The notes under the pieces were generated by a model. The model was not told the DNA's origin. It was given only the letters and a program-made list of their open reading frames with translations, and did no database searches. A stretch of 64,000 nt of DNA from DATHKG01 sp035489435 (GTDB lineage: Bacteria > Bacteroidota > Bacteroidia > Chitinophagales > Chitinophagaceae), in NCBI GenBank assembly GCA_035489435.1, contig DATHKG010000066.1; one strand, written 5' to 3'. Below are positions 53,961 through 62,315 of the stretch, piece by piece (position 1 is the stretch's first letter; each line of letters begins with the position of its first letter). The position numbers and the translations under genes were made by a program.

Positions 53961-56419
53961 ACTCTTCCCTTTCTCCTATTAACTTTTTGGAGCATGATGC
54001 GGAACATATCGCCAGAGAAATTAATAGAAGGCAATAAACTCATTCCCTCTTTACTTGTAAATGACGGAGCGTTGTTAAGCCTGTCAAGCGGTATGATCAT
54101 TTCGCGGCCGTGAAGTTCCACTCCGTAACCGGAAAGCGGACCATTGGCTATACCGCCATTGGCAAACTTAGGAGTCGACTTTTGAGCCTTGTTCCTAAGT
54201 GCCTGACCAGCGGCAACTGCGACCACACCCACAGCGATAGCTACATAAGGGTTCAGGTAGGAGTTTTTGAGTGCTATCTTTAATCCGGCCATAGCTGTTC
54301 CATAGGCTATTACAGCCTTACCCAGCTCGGTTAGAGCATTGGCAATCACATTTAGCAACGGAGAAACTAAATCTTTCAAGCCGCCGCCCGATATAGCGTT
54401 TCCTATGCCTTCGCCTATTGCCACAAACGAATCATTGATTGCTTGATTGAGTATTGCATTTATTGAAGCAGTAAGCTCAGTTGCCATACCCTCCATAGCC
54501 GCTATAGCCTGCCGCTTATCAAGGCCAACTGTTTGTAGCTCAACAGTTGCGCTCGCTTTAATCGGAATGGTCTTGTCGAGCCCTAGCGCCTTTGCGATAT
54601 TGGAAGTAACCTCTTCTGGACTTTGAGATAGATCATAACGCTCAATTATAACGGTAGGCTTAACGCGCACAGTTGCCTCATAAATCAACGCCTGCTGTAG
54701 AAATACTTTATCAAGGTCAGCTTTAGCCTGCTTCTTTATATCTTCGGCGGTCGCCTTATCTATTACCCCACTCTTTAAATCACGAGCAGCAATCTTTATT
54801 TTTAAATCATATATTTTTTCACTGGTCTTAATCAGGGCATCAACATCCTTTAACGCTTTTTCGATTTTCCGACGTCCGGTTAGTTCTTCGATCTCGGCAC
54901 TAGTCAGCCCTTCTGTTTCAAACCCTACAATTTTTTTATTAATGGTCGGAATGTCAGCGATCTCTTGTTGAACTTTACGGATCTTTTCCAGTGCAGAAAG
55001 TTGCTTGCCGAGTAAGTCAATCTCTTTAGGCTTGGTGGTAGGCGGAGGCTGTAAGTTTCCGGACGCCGCCTCTAAAGACAATAGATTTTTTAATGTGTCG
55101 GTAAGGAAAGATGCTCTCTTCTCAGACTTATCAAACGTTTGGGAAAAGTCAAACAATGCCTTTTTCTGAGAGAACCCCGGAACAGGGGAAATTAAATCGT
55201 TGAATACCTGGGAGAGTAAAGACCCTTTGTTAGCGACTTGATCCAGTACTTTTATGTATTCCTCGGCTTGCTTAGCAGTTTCTTTACTTATTAAATCTTC
55301 AAGGCCCTTTATTTGAGCCTGCCTAACAAGCGAATTAGTTAATTTCTTAACAGATTCGTTTACTTTCTCTGTCTCAATATTTTCAAGCGTTAGCTTTGGT
55401 AGATACTTGTCGTATTCTGTATTAAGCTTATCAAGGGCCTGCTGCCTTGTCGAATCAGCTAATGCCTTGTTCTGCGCGATTGATACTAATGATTGTATAG
55501 TGGCAACCTCGCCGGCCACGGAGGCCGCACCATCTGACATAGATTTGGCAAGATCCCGATTTGCTTGTTCAAGATTTGAAGTCAGGCCGAAAACAACATT
55601 GATAGCATTACTTAAGGATCCGTATTTCTGAACCGCTACAGTGATAAGACCGGTCACGAGTGACAGTCCAAGGCCAACGCCTCCCGCACCTAATAAAGAT
55701 GAGCCAAGGGCTTTTAATGCGCCTGCAGATGATCCTGATTCGGTCTTTAATCTTTGGAAGGATTCAAGTAGGGGATTGATGTTATTCTGAATGCCGATAA
55801 ACCCGAATGGCGCATCTTGAGCGACACGTCCAAGGTTTTGTAATGCTGTTCCTGCCTGATTAGCTCCGGGCCTAATGCCGCCCAATCCTTTCCCTGCCGT
55901 TCCTACACTTTTATCTAACGCCGAAATTGCAGTCTGAGTTCTTGCTGCTTCGGATCTTAATTTTGAGAATAATAATGGATCGGTATTGGATTGTAGTTTT
56001 GTACGTATATCAGCGAGCTTTGCCTGCAGCTGATCGAGAGATGTTACTGATATCGGAACTTTAATTCCGGCCCCTGTAGATGACCGTAAATCATTGACCG
56101 CTTTCTTATAAGAATCCAGGGAGGCTACTGATGCGCTGATTGCAGGCGGTACCCTTCTGAGATTGTCTACAACTCCTGTAACATCCAGTTTGGGAGGTTG
56201 CACGAACGCATTTCCCAATGCCTGAAAAGAAGTCAATGCAACATCAACTTCTTTTTTTACCTCTGTTGCCCCAACAACGATATTGCGTAAATCAACTTTA
56301 GGAAGTTGTACAAATGCCTTTGATAATCCGGTGAGCGTTTTGGTAGCCGATCCGACATCTTTATTTAATTGCTCAAGACCAGTAGCTCCAAACTTGACAC
56401 CAATATTGTAATCAGGCAT
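53957..56419 (-). CDS. phage tail tape measure protein
   Basis: An 820-residue tape measure candidate: long helical and coiled-coil stretches (residues 1-210, 320-640), a Gly/Ala-rich hydrophobic segment (about 245-270, GSSLLGAGGVGLGLSLVTGL), and more hydrophobic helices near the C-terminus (VIAYGTAMAGLKIALKN, YVAIAVGVVAVAAGQAL). It lies between the tail chaperone and tail-tip genes, as expected. Tape-measure length sets tail length; at about 1.5 Angstrom per residue this would give roughly 120 nm (inference). Overlaps the chaperone extension by 8 bp and the tail-tip start by 4 bp. Confidence 0.85.
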   Translation of the reverse strand: MPDYNIGVKFGATGLEQLNKDVGSATKTLTGLSKAFVQLPKVDLRNIVVGATEVKKEVDVALTSFQALGNAFVQPPKLDVTGVVDNLRRVPPAISASVASLDSYKKAVNDLRSSTGAGIKVPISVTSLDQLQAKLADIRTKLQSNTDPLLFSKLRSEAARTQTAISALDKSVGTAGKGLGGIRPGANQAGTALQNLGRVAQDAPFGFIGIQNNINPLLESFQRLKTESGSSAGALKALGSSLLGAGGVGLGLSLVTGLITVAVQKYGSLSNAINVVFGLTSNLEQANRDLAKSMSDGAASVAGEVATIQSLVSIAQNKALADSTRQQALDKLNTEYDKYLPKLTLENIETEKVNESVKKLTNSLVRQAQIKGLEDLISKETAKQAEEYIKVLDQVANKGSLLSQVFNDLISPVPGFSQKKALFDFSQTFDKSEKRASFLTDTLKNLLSLEAASGNLQPPPTTKPKEIDLLGKQLSALEKIRKVQQEIADIPTINKKIVGFETEGLTSAEIEELTGRRKIEKALKDVDALIKTSEKIYDLKIKIAARDLKSGVIDKATAEDIKKQAKADLDKVFLQQALIYEATVRVKPTVIIERYDLSQSPEEVTSNIAKALGLDKTIPIKASATVELQTVGLDKRQAIAAMEGMATELTASINAILNQAINDSFVAIGEGIGNAISGGGLKDLVSPLLNVIANALTELGKAVIAYGTAMAGLKIALKNSYLNPYVAIAVGVVAVAAGQALRNKAQKSTPKFANGGIANGPLSGYGVELHGREMIIPLDRLNNAPSFTSKEGMSLLPSINFSGDMFRIMLQKVNRRKGRV

Positions 56420-56745
56420 TATTCTTGAGTTTTATTCGTTTGGCTTTTTCTTTTATCCTCTTCAGTCTTTCATCAGTCCAGCCCACTTCTTTTCTCTCAC
56501 CATAGATATCCGGGAAAATGACGTCAATACCTTTTTTCACATCTCGCTTATCCATGTGAGGCAGCATGCCCACAAAAGTTGCCATCCTCAAATGATGGAA
56601 ATCTATTCGTTTGCCTGCCTGATAGAAATCATAGAATCCTTTCCTTTTGTACATGAACTCCTCAAAAGAGTATCTGTCAAAGTCCCATGGATGAAGATTT
56701 AGTACCCCGAACGCATCAGAGAGTATATCACTGAACGTTAACGGG
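56412..56745 (-). CDS. tail assembly chaperone C-terminal extension (frameshift product, GT-like)
   Basis: An ATG-started frame runs 56654-56412 (80 aa), but the same frame stays open and protein-like well upstream: LTFSDILSDAFGVLNLHPWD then FDRYSFEEF before the ATG, with no ATG, GTG or TTG between about 56742 and 56654. It overlaps the end of the preceding chaperone gene in the +1 frame. This is the layout of lambda G/GT-type tail chaperones, where a few ribosomes shift frame to add a T domain. A candidate slip point is the CCC codon of AGC CCC GTT (56745-56743), where Pro-tRNA could move from CCC to CCG. An independent start at 56654 (GAGGAG just upstream) cannot be ruled out. Confidence 0.65.
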
Positions 56746-57072
56746 GCTGGGCTGTGTGTCGTCCTTGACCTCCGGCACGTCTGGTGAATAGGCTTGAGTG
56801 AACGCTATAACGATTTCCGTCATTAGTGAAATGGTCAGGTAATCGTCTAATTGCTCCTGAGTGAAGAAAGGCTTTTCGGTACCCAGCTCCGTCATCACAC
56901 CGGCATTGATAACTTCCTGGGAAAATAGAATCATCCCCAGCATGTCCTCCGTGTTAACCGGCCTGAATGGGTCGTTGCCAGCCAGATCTTTCATCCTCCG
57001 GAGGGTGCCCATATTAAATTTCAAGGTTACTTCCTGATCACCGAGCGTCAGGATCATTTTATTCTTTGCCAT
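56728..57072 (-). CDS. tail assembly chaperone (G-like)
   Basis: A 114-residue protein between the tail tube and tape measure genes, the position of the tail assembly chaperone. It begins KMILTLGDQEVTLKFNMGTL, has RMKDLAGNDPFRPVN, and ends TQPSPVNVQ. It should coat the tape measure before tail tube polymerisation. A +1 frameshift near codon 109 would give the longer form described for 56412-56745. Confidence 0.75.
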   Translation of the reverse strand: MAKNKMILTLGDQEVTLKFNMGTLRRMKDLAGNDPFRPVNTEDMLGMILFSQEVINAGVMTELGTEKPFFTQEQLDDYLTISLMTEIVIAFTQAYSPDVPEVKDDTQPSPVNVQ

Positions 57073-57082
57073 ATTTCCAGTT

Positions 57083-57532
57083 TTATGATGCAGGAGTGGT
57101 AATTACAACGCCTGAGAATGAGAATCCCCATGAGAATGTCAGGAGATTGTCTGCAGGGGCTGCGTGGCCAAGAGATGTAAATCTTCCTTCGCCTTCTTTG
57201 TAGATAGCTTCCCCATCACCAATGGTTCCGTTATCCAGGTTAAGGTAACGGCCTCTTGCTTTGGTTTGGTTCTGCAACAGGGCATCAATTTCTTTGTACG
57301 ATGCTTCATCCGCTTCAGGAGCCGCATTCACAACTCCGTTTCCAGATACAGCATTGGTTGGCTTGCTGGCAGAAGAGAAGGTTGCGCATTTGGTTACCGT
57401 ATCGTTTACTGTCGCCTGACTATCGGACGAGTTGTCGGTTTCGCAACCAATAGTTTTCCAATCGTAGGGCGCAATAAGGTCAGTTGAATACTGAAATACC
57501 ACTTCTAACCCTTGAACTTCTGTAGCTGCCAT
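57083..57532 (-). CDS. phage major tail tube protein
   Basis: A 149-residue TP901-1-like tail tube candidate: MAATEVQGLEVVFQYSTDLI, DWKTIGCETDNSSDSQATVN, and a closing beta region FSWGFSFSGVVITTPAS. Size, beta content and position (before the tail chaperone) support the call. Ten bases separate it from the next gene. Confidence 0.8.
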   Translation of the reverse strand: MAATEVQGLEVVFQYSTDLIAPYDWKTIGCETDNSSDSQATVNDTVTKCATFSSASKPTNAVSGNGVVNAAPEADEASYKEIDALLQNQTKARGRYLNLDNGTIGDGEAIYKEGEGRFTSLGHAAPADNLLTFSWGFSFSGVVITTPAS

Positions 57533-57533
57533 T

Positions 57534-57980
57534 TTATTGAATTATTATGTTTGAAAATACTAGTGTCTTAACTATTCTATAATCGTTTGAATTTTCTACT
57601 TGCGAAATACCTGATGTATCTGTGCTTATTAATTTCGGAACATACAATCGAAATCCACTTTCGATTTGAAGCGTAGTTGTCTTACGTGTCGGGAATAAGC
57701 GTTGCGTAATCTGATCCGCTACTAAGTCAACTATCTTTTTAGTGCCCGCTCCTTTCATTGTGTGAACAATTCCTAAAATAATTTCACTGTACGACCTGTA
57801 ACTACACTTCGTGTCTTCTGCCCGCCCGTTTTGACTCCAAACGAGTATGTAGATACTATTTTCTGTTTTAAATTCCTCAAGCTTTGAATCTGCTATTGGG
57901 ATCGGATTTCCTTCAATAACTATCTGATTGCTCAGAGCTGCGAAATATGCCCGTCTCAATGCCAGATCAAAGTCTTTCAT
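57534..57980 (-). CDS. tail completion / terminator-like protein
   Basis: A 148-residue protein in the position of the tail terminator (between gp10-like and tail tube genes). It shows ALRRAYFAALSNQIVIEGNP, IYILVWSQNGRAEDTKCSYR and the beta ending RIVKTLVFSNIIIQ. Family identity cannot be fixed from sequence alone; assignment rests mainly on order. Its ATG overlaps the previous stop by 4 bp. Confidence 0.6.
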   Translation of the reverse strand: MKDFDLALRRAYFAALSNQIVIEGNPIPIADSKLEEFKTENSIYILVWSQNGRAEDTKCSYRSYSEIILGIVHTMKGAGTKKIVDLVADQITQRLFPTRKTTTLQIESGFRLYVPKLISTDTSGISQVENSNDYRIVKTLVFSNIIIQ

Positions 57981-58552
57981 AATCCCTTCATAATATTTTC
58001 GATACTCTTTATCAGTTCGTCCCTGACTATAAACACATTTTTAAAGAAGAAAGGATGCGGGTTAACGCCGTTCTTTCTTATGCTCCGAGCAATCACAAAG
58101 GCTAATGCCTTATCCTGTTTCTCTTTAGTTGCTTTGTTCCCGGTTCTCCTTTTCGTCTTTACTGAGTAAGTACCGGCTATCTTTTTTCTTTTTACCCATG
58201 CCTGAATTGCGTCCTGCATACTTGGCCCGCCCTTCGGCCCCGGACCCTGAAACGAGGAGGCGTAAGCCATCAATTCGGCTGGTATACGTCTCTTACTTTT
58301 CGTTCCCCACTCCATGTATGCAGCGGTTCGGTTCTGCACTACTGTTGTGAACGCTATCCCTGTGGATTGATTCACCGTTATATTCTGCCTTAATGTTCCT
58401 CTGTCGCCCGGCGCATCTTTAACTGCTAACCTCTTTACCCTTTCTGCACTCAACTTTAATTCACTCGATACCGCTTTCTGTATTCTCTCCGGAAATGTTT
58501 TGAACCGACTTAACACCTGTTCTAGTCCTTCCACTTTTATTGAGAATGGCAT
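57977..58552 (-). CDS. HK97 gp10-like head-tail protein
   Basis: A 191-residue protein with features of the HK97 gp10 family: VEGLEQVLSRFKTFPERIQK, LSAERVKRLAVKDAPGDRGT, LRQNITVNQSTGIAFTTVVQ, AAYMEWGTKSKRR, and the C-terminal HPFFFKNVFIVRDELIKSIE. Gp10 acts at the neck or early tail joining step. The start overlaps the stop of a 30-codon gene (TAATG). Confidence 0.8.
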   Translation of the reverse strand: MPFSIKVEGLEQVLSRFKTFPERIQKAVSSELKLSAERVKRLAVKDAPGDRGTLRQNITVNQSTGIAFTTVVQNRTAAYMEWGTKSKRRIPAELMAYASSFQGPGPKGGPSMQDAIQAWVKRKKIAGTYSVKTKRRTGNKATKEKQDKALAFVIARSIRKNGVNPHPFFFKNVFIVRDELIKSIENIMKGL

Positions 58553-58644
58553 TAGTTTAATCTTTTAAACGCCTCAATCAATGAATCCAGATTGCACTTA
58601 ATTCCGCTGAATCCGAATAACCATGGTTGATGTGACGTTATCAT
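58552..58644 (-). CDS. 30-codon overlapping microgene in the head-tail cluster
   Basis: A 30-residue frame (starts MITSHQPWLFGF, ends LIEAFKRLN) whose ATG overlaps the stop of the head-closure gene as ATGA (58644-58641), and whose stop overlaps the next ATG as TAATG (58554-58550). Both joints are the translational-coupling type used by the neighbouring genes, and the frame exactly fills an otherwise odd 88-base gap. I take it as real. It may be a small neck or tail factor; no family known. Confidence 0.6.
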   Translation of the reverse strand: MITSHQPWLFGFSGIKCNLDSLIEAFKRLN

Positions 58645-58979
58645 AAAATCTCAATTAACGTGAACTCTAAAAACATTCTATTCTCTTTGTATCTGTTCCA
58701 GGTAATAATTGAATACTCCCGGTTATCTCGTATAAATCTTGTGTCCTTGGTTATATTCGCCTCTATGTCATTTCTCCACCAGATGTAAGCCCTGTACTCA
58801 TTGACTATTTGGTTATACCCCTCTTCTGTGCTGTTGAATCCCATCTTCTTTTGAAAGTACCCTCTCGTTGTTAAGAAGTGTTCATATACTGCGGCATGGC
58901 CGCCGGCATCATCAGCCTCCTTTGTAGGGTTTTCAAGCCTGCAAGGTTCTTTAAACATCGATCCGGTTACAACAGCCAT
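58641..58979 (-). CDS. phage head closure / head-tail adaptor
   Basis: A 112-residue head-tail adaptor (SPP1 gp16-like class): MAVVTGSMFKEPCRLENPTK, HFLTTRGYFQKKMGFN, YRAYIWWRNDIEANITKDTR with a closing ENRMFLEFTLIEIL. It binds the connector after DNA packaging. Overlaps the connector gene by 13 bp. Confidence 0.78.
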   Translation of the reverse strand: MAVVTGSMFKEPCRLENPTKEADDAGGHAAVYEHFLTTRGYFQKKMGFNSTEEGYNQIVNEYRAYIWWRNDIEANITKDTRFIRDNREYSIITWNRYKENRMFLEFTLIEIL

Positions 58980-59515
58980 ACATTTCTTGAATGAGGTTCT
59001 GCGAGCAATAAAGCACTATCACATAATTTATTTTCTGTCGTTCCCCGGTTCTCATACCTGAAGGCAATCTCTTCGAGTAACGCCATCTTTAAATCTTCGG
59101 GTAGCGTTGTAAACCCTGCCGTATAAGTCACGTCAACATAACAGCTACACGGGCTTTTCAGGGTCTTGAATTCTATTCCCTGTAATGTATAATCATCTGC
59201 CTCTATCGTGTCGCCATCCTCGTCTATAATCGCTGTAATAGCTACTGTCGGTCCGTATGGCAATTCGATATTTCCCTTCCCGTTATTTAGAATAGCTCTG
59301 ACCGTCTTGGGGCCAAAAGAAACACCCGTGTACTTTTCAAGCCTCTTTCTGCAGGACTTCATAAGGCTGGTCAGCTTAGTATCATCATCAGTAAACTCAT
59401 AGCTACCTTCCGTATCAAACTGCATATTTAAATGCTGCTTTACCTCAACCAGTGTTACTGGTTCAGCTGACAGGTCGGTGACAACTTTAAAATCTATGAC
59501 GGCGTTGTAACTCAC
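58967..59515 (-). CDS. head-tail connector (gp6-like)
   Basis: A 182-residue protein of the phage gp6-like connector type: EPVTLVEVKQHLNMQFDTEG, LMKSCRKRLEKYTGVSF, VDVTYTAGFTTLPEDLKMAL, LLEEIAFRYENRG. The helical N- and C-terminal parts around a beta insertion match this family, which forms the ring under the portal. Confidence 0.85.
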   Translation of the reverse strand: MSYNAVIDFKVVTDLSAEPVTLVEVKQHLNMQFDTEGSYEFTDDDTKLTSLMKSCRKRLEKYTGVSFGPKTVRAILNNGKGNIELPYGPTVAITAIIDEDGDTIEADDYTLQGIEFKTLKSPCSCYVDVTYTAGFTTLPEDLKMALLEEIAFRYENRGTTENKLCDSALLLAEPHSRNVWLL

Positions 59516-59814
59516 TTGCCTTTATTAAATGCTGTTTCGTTTTCTTTTCTGAGCTTCTTCACCGAGTCACTTTCGGTAATCCTGATAGATGTTTTTTTCT
59601 CCGGCGTCGGATCCATTTCTTTTTTCGGCGCGTGCCCTGTTTCTTTTTTCTCCGGAGTCGAGTCAACTTCTGCTTTTTCTTGCATATCGATAATTTCAAC
59701 CAGTCCGGAAGCGGCCAATTCTTTAGCTACACGATCAGGCATTTCTATTTCCTGACCTGCTTTTAGTTTGCCGTAATCCCCGACCGATGTTTGAAGTGCT
59801 TTTACTTTTACCAT
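59512..59814 (-). CDS. small prophage protein with charged C-terminal repeats
   Basis: A 100-residue protein: beta-like N-terminal part (VKVKALQTSVGDYGKLKAGQ, RVAKELAASGLVEII) and a charged tail with three related units STPEKKE, HAPKKEM, PTPEKKT. It sits between the connector and capsid genes; proteins here may be capsid-associated or assembly factors. No family assigned. Confidence 0.6.
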   Translation of the reverse strand: MVKVKALQTSVGDYGKLKAGQEIEMPDRVAKELAASGLVEIIDMQEKAEVDSTPEKKETGHAPKKEMDPTPEKKTSIRITESDSVKKLRKENETAFNKGK

Positions 59815-59825
59815 AACAATGATTT

Positions 59826-59851
59826 AAAAAGGGGAGGCCGTAACCTCCCCC
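59826..59851 (-). terminator. hairpin with U-run directly after the capsid gene
   Basis: On the minus strand GGGGAGG, loop TTACGG, CCTCCCC, then TTTTT, 10 bases after the capsid stop. It would end or trim part of the late transcript, giving capsid mRNA in excess over distal genes (inference). Confidence 0.8.
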
Positions 59852-59860
59852 GGTTATTAT

Positions 59861-61117
59861 TTAGGATGCTGGTAACAGTGCTGTAGTAGCAGTAGAGAAA
59901 GTACCCTTAATGATACCTGCAGGCCTGAAGATTGGCAGCGCAATTCTTTTTTCAATCACGATAGTGATCAAGTTTTTAATCGCGTTGTCCTGATCCTGAT
60001 CAAAGAACCTAACGGTTGTGCCCGCACGATCAAAGATCATGGCGGCCCGTGGCTGCATTACCAGGAAATCATCCTCAACAACTGAAGTATGCTCGATAAT
60101 ATTTATTCCAATTTGCTGACCCAGGTTCACACCGTACGCAGACAGGAACATGTAGTTTCCGCTGGTATCTTTGCGAGAGGTCATATTGAAATAGTCATCC
60201 GGAGCAACGAGGGCAACGAGAGGCCCGTTTAATTTCGCGTTACGAAGCTGTTTACGTGCAGCCCTGAGTACATCGAATTCATTCGGAGCTGTCACTGTAG
60301 AAGTACCAGCGCTGAACGTGGTTGCGTTCGGGAATAATCCGGAAAGATTGTTCCCAACGTTATTGCCATACAAAATCTGATCGTCTTCAACAACAGCAAC
60401 TTCTTCAAGCCCGATCATTGTCAGGAATGATTGCAGGTAAGGAATATCCTCGATCATTTCTTCTGGCACCCGGAAGTGAACGGCAATTTTACGGACAGGT
60501 GCGTCATAGATGGCAAGGTCCCTGTCCGCTTGAGGTTTTGCGCTACCCTCTGCAACTGTTGTTGGCGCACCTTCACCACCATTATCACGGATATACCGGA
60601 TAATATTAGAATTGGTCGTGCCAACAGGCAGAATATTCCGCATGTGTGTTTCTTCGTACGGAGCGGAGATTACACCTGGCACCACCGTTGGCTGCACAAA
60701 ATAAGAACCGGTTAAATGGGTAGAGCTACCCATGATAGCAACAGCTTTCTTATCGATCTCAATCGAGAAGCCCTTACCGTTGCCTTCGCGATATTGTTTC
60801 AACGCGTCTTTTTTCGCATCGAGCATTTTACCTAAAACACCGTCGAATGTATTTGGCTGGGCACCTCCCTGTGGAAATTCTTTTTGCTTGGCGATCTGTT
60901 CATTAATCCACTTTTGGTTAGCTACTGCATTTGTCTCAAGTGTAGCGACCTTACCTTTCAGTTCGATATTTTCTGTCTTCAATGTTTCTATTGAAGCGAG
61001 CTGGCCTTTTAGTGTATCGATTTGGGCGGTTATCTCCGCTTTAGCAGCTGCATTAACCTCTGCTTTCAGTTTGGCTTCAAGAGCCTCTAACTGTGCTTTT
61101 AATTGAATAGGATCCAT
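59861..61117 (-). CDS. HK97-type major capsid protein
   Basis: A 418-residue capsid protein. The N-terminal about 110 residues are helical and coiled-coil (LKAQLEALEAKLKAEVNAAA, LKTENIELKGKVATLETN), the delta/scaffold part normally removed by the protease encoded just upstream. The HK97 fold follows: TGSYFVQPTVVPGVIS (N-arm), RYIRDNGGEGAPTTVAEGSA, YLQSFLTMIGLEEVAVVEDD, VALVAPDDYFNMTSRKD, and the C-terminal VIEKRIALPIFRPAGIIKGT. A terminator hairpin follows. Confidence 0.92.
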   Translation of the reverse strand: MDPIQLKAQLEALEAKLKAEVNAAAKAEITAQIDTLKGQLASIETLKTENIELKGKVATLETNAVANQKWINEQIAKQKEFPQGGAQPNTFDGVLGKMLDAKKDALKQYREGNGKGFSIEIDKKAVAIMGSSTHLTGSYFVQPTVVPGVISAPYEETHMRNILPVGTTNSNIIRYIRDNGGEGAPTTVAEGSAKPQADRDLAIYDAPVRKIAVHFRVPEEMIEDIPYLQSFLTMIGLEEVAVVEDDQILYGNNVGNNLSGLFPNATTFSAGTSTVTAPNEFDVLRAARKQLRNAKLNGPLVALVAPDDYFNMTSRKDTSGNYMFLSAYGVNLGQQIGINIIEHTSVVEDDFLVMQPRAAMIFDRAGTTVRFFDQDQDNAIKNLITIVIEKRIALPIFRPAGIIKGTFSTATTALLPAS

Positions 61118-61129
61118 TTTTAACCCGTT

Positions 61130-61876
61130 TTAATTTTGAATGAATTGTTTGAATACGTCCAGATATTTCTCTGTCTGACCGGCTTCAACTGTATTCACTA
61201 CGGGTTGAGTGGCTCCTTTATAGAGTTGTAATAATCTTTCTTTTGATTGTCCGATCTTAATATCAAGTAGCTCGAACGCCTGATCGGATAGGTGCCCGGA
61301 CTTAAATAGTTTGGTAATTGATTCGATCTCTTTTAGTTCATTTTCGAATGCGGTTACGCTCTCTTCCTTGGTGAGATCCTTGAAGGACTTTCCTACAGCA
61401 AGCGTAGGCGTGAAGATGTTCGCACCCCACAGCACAGCCGAGCCTTCGTAGAGTTTTACTTCTTTAATGACTGTGTACCTGGCATCCCAATTATCATCGT
61501 TGAAAACTTCGCGCTTAATGGTTGAGAAACCTATAGAGTGTTGGTTGATTGCGCCGGCTACATAGAATTTAAGCACATCATCACCCCATTTGGTAGCAGG
61601 AATATCGGTTACTCCATACAGGTAGTCGCCTTCAATTCCTAGTTCGTGGAACTTACCCACAGCGTCTTTCAAGGATGCCCGATGATCAGTAAGGTGCCAG
61701 ATAAGATCGGCGCCTTTTGGTCCTCTTTCGGTAATGGTTTTATCAAACGCAGTTTTTTCGATAATGTCTTTATCGAAGTCCATAACCCCGACGCGGTTCA
61801 ATGCAACCTTAACACGACGAGACTTATCGTCAACGTCAAGCGTTTTACAGGAGTTGTTCTTTATTTCGTAGCTCAT
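61130..61876 (-). CDS. HK97-family prohead protease
   Basis: A 248-residue serine protease of the phage prohead class (U35). Visible: MDFDKDIIEKTAFDKTI, the catalytic His region DLIWHLTDHRASLKDAVGK, the catalytic Ser region INQHSIGFSTIK and the following WGANIFTPTLAVGK. It matures the capsid by removing the N-terminal delta domain. It lies 12 bp upstream of the capsid gene, the usual order. Confidence 0.9.
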   Translation of the reverse strand: MSYEIKNNSCKTLDVDDKSRRVKVALNRVGVMDFDKDIIEKTAFDKTITERGPKGADLIWHLTDHRASLKDAVGKFHELGIEGDYLYGVTDIPATKWGDDVLKFYVAGAINQHSIGFSTIKREVFNDDNWDARYTVIKEVKLYEGSAVLWGANIFTPTLAVGKSFKDLTKEESVTAFENELKEIESITKLFKSGHLSDQAFELLDIKIGQSKERLLQLYKGATQPVVNTVEAGQTEKYLDVFKQFIQN

Positions 61877-61914
61877 TTATATTTCATAGTAGTAGAATTA
61901 TGAGTTAACGTAGT

Positions 61915-62205
61915 TTACAATGTTTGAATAATTTTCTTTGATTCGGCAATCCTGTCGTCAACAAGTTTGCCCTCTTTTCTCAGCTCCTCGATATATTCAG
62001 TATCCATCTGAAGGGCAATTTGATCAACATATTTATCATGCTCTTCCTGGTAGGTCCTGGCATATATATGCATAGGTTTTTGCTGCTCATCATTTGCGAA
62101 ATGCGGAGACCATATCCCATAAGTGCCCACCTCGGTAGACACTACTGAAAGCAGCTGTACCCATCCCTTATGCCAAAAAGCTTGTTTTACTATGTGCTTA
62201 GCCAT
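61915..62205 (-). CDS. hypothetical prophage protein
   Basis: A 96-residue protein with a small folded part (KQAFWHKGWVQLLSVVSTEV, YGIWSPHFANDEQQKPMHIY) and a helical charged C-terminus (DTEYIEELRKEGKLVDDRIA). It lies between the minor head protein and the protease genes. No family recognised. Confidence 0.6.
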   Translation of the reverse strand: MAKHIVKQAFWHKGWVQLLSVVSTEVGTYGIWSPHFANDEQQKPMHIYARTYQEEHDKYVDQIALQMDTEYIEELRKEGKLVDDRIAESKKIIQTL

Positions 62206-62315
62206 GATCTATAATTATATATGCTGCCAAATCTTTCTGTGACAATTCTTTGTATGGTAGCTCTATTAACGCCGTAGCTTACAACTACCTTGGTATGCCT
62301 TCCATATTTCCATTA
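62205..62315 (-). pseudogene. possible frameshifted small HTH gene
   Basis: Directly overlapping the stop of the minor-head gene (TAATGG) is an ATG that reads MEIWKAYQGSCKLRR and stops. Shifting one base mid-way gives YGVNRATIQRIVTERFGSIY NYRS, a helix-turn-helix-like stretch, read in frame up to the next gene. Together it looks like a small HTH protein broken by a one-base change. Chance cannot be excluded. Confidence 0.3.
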
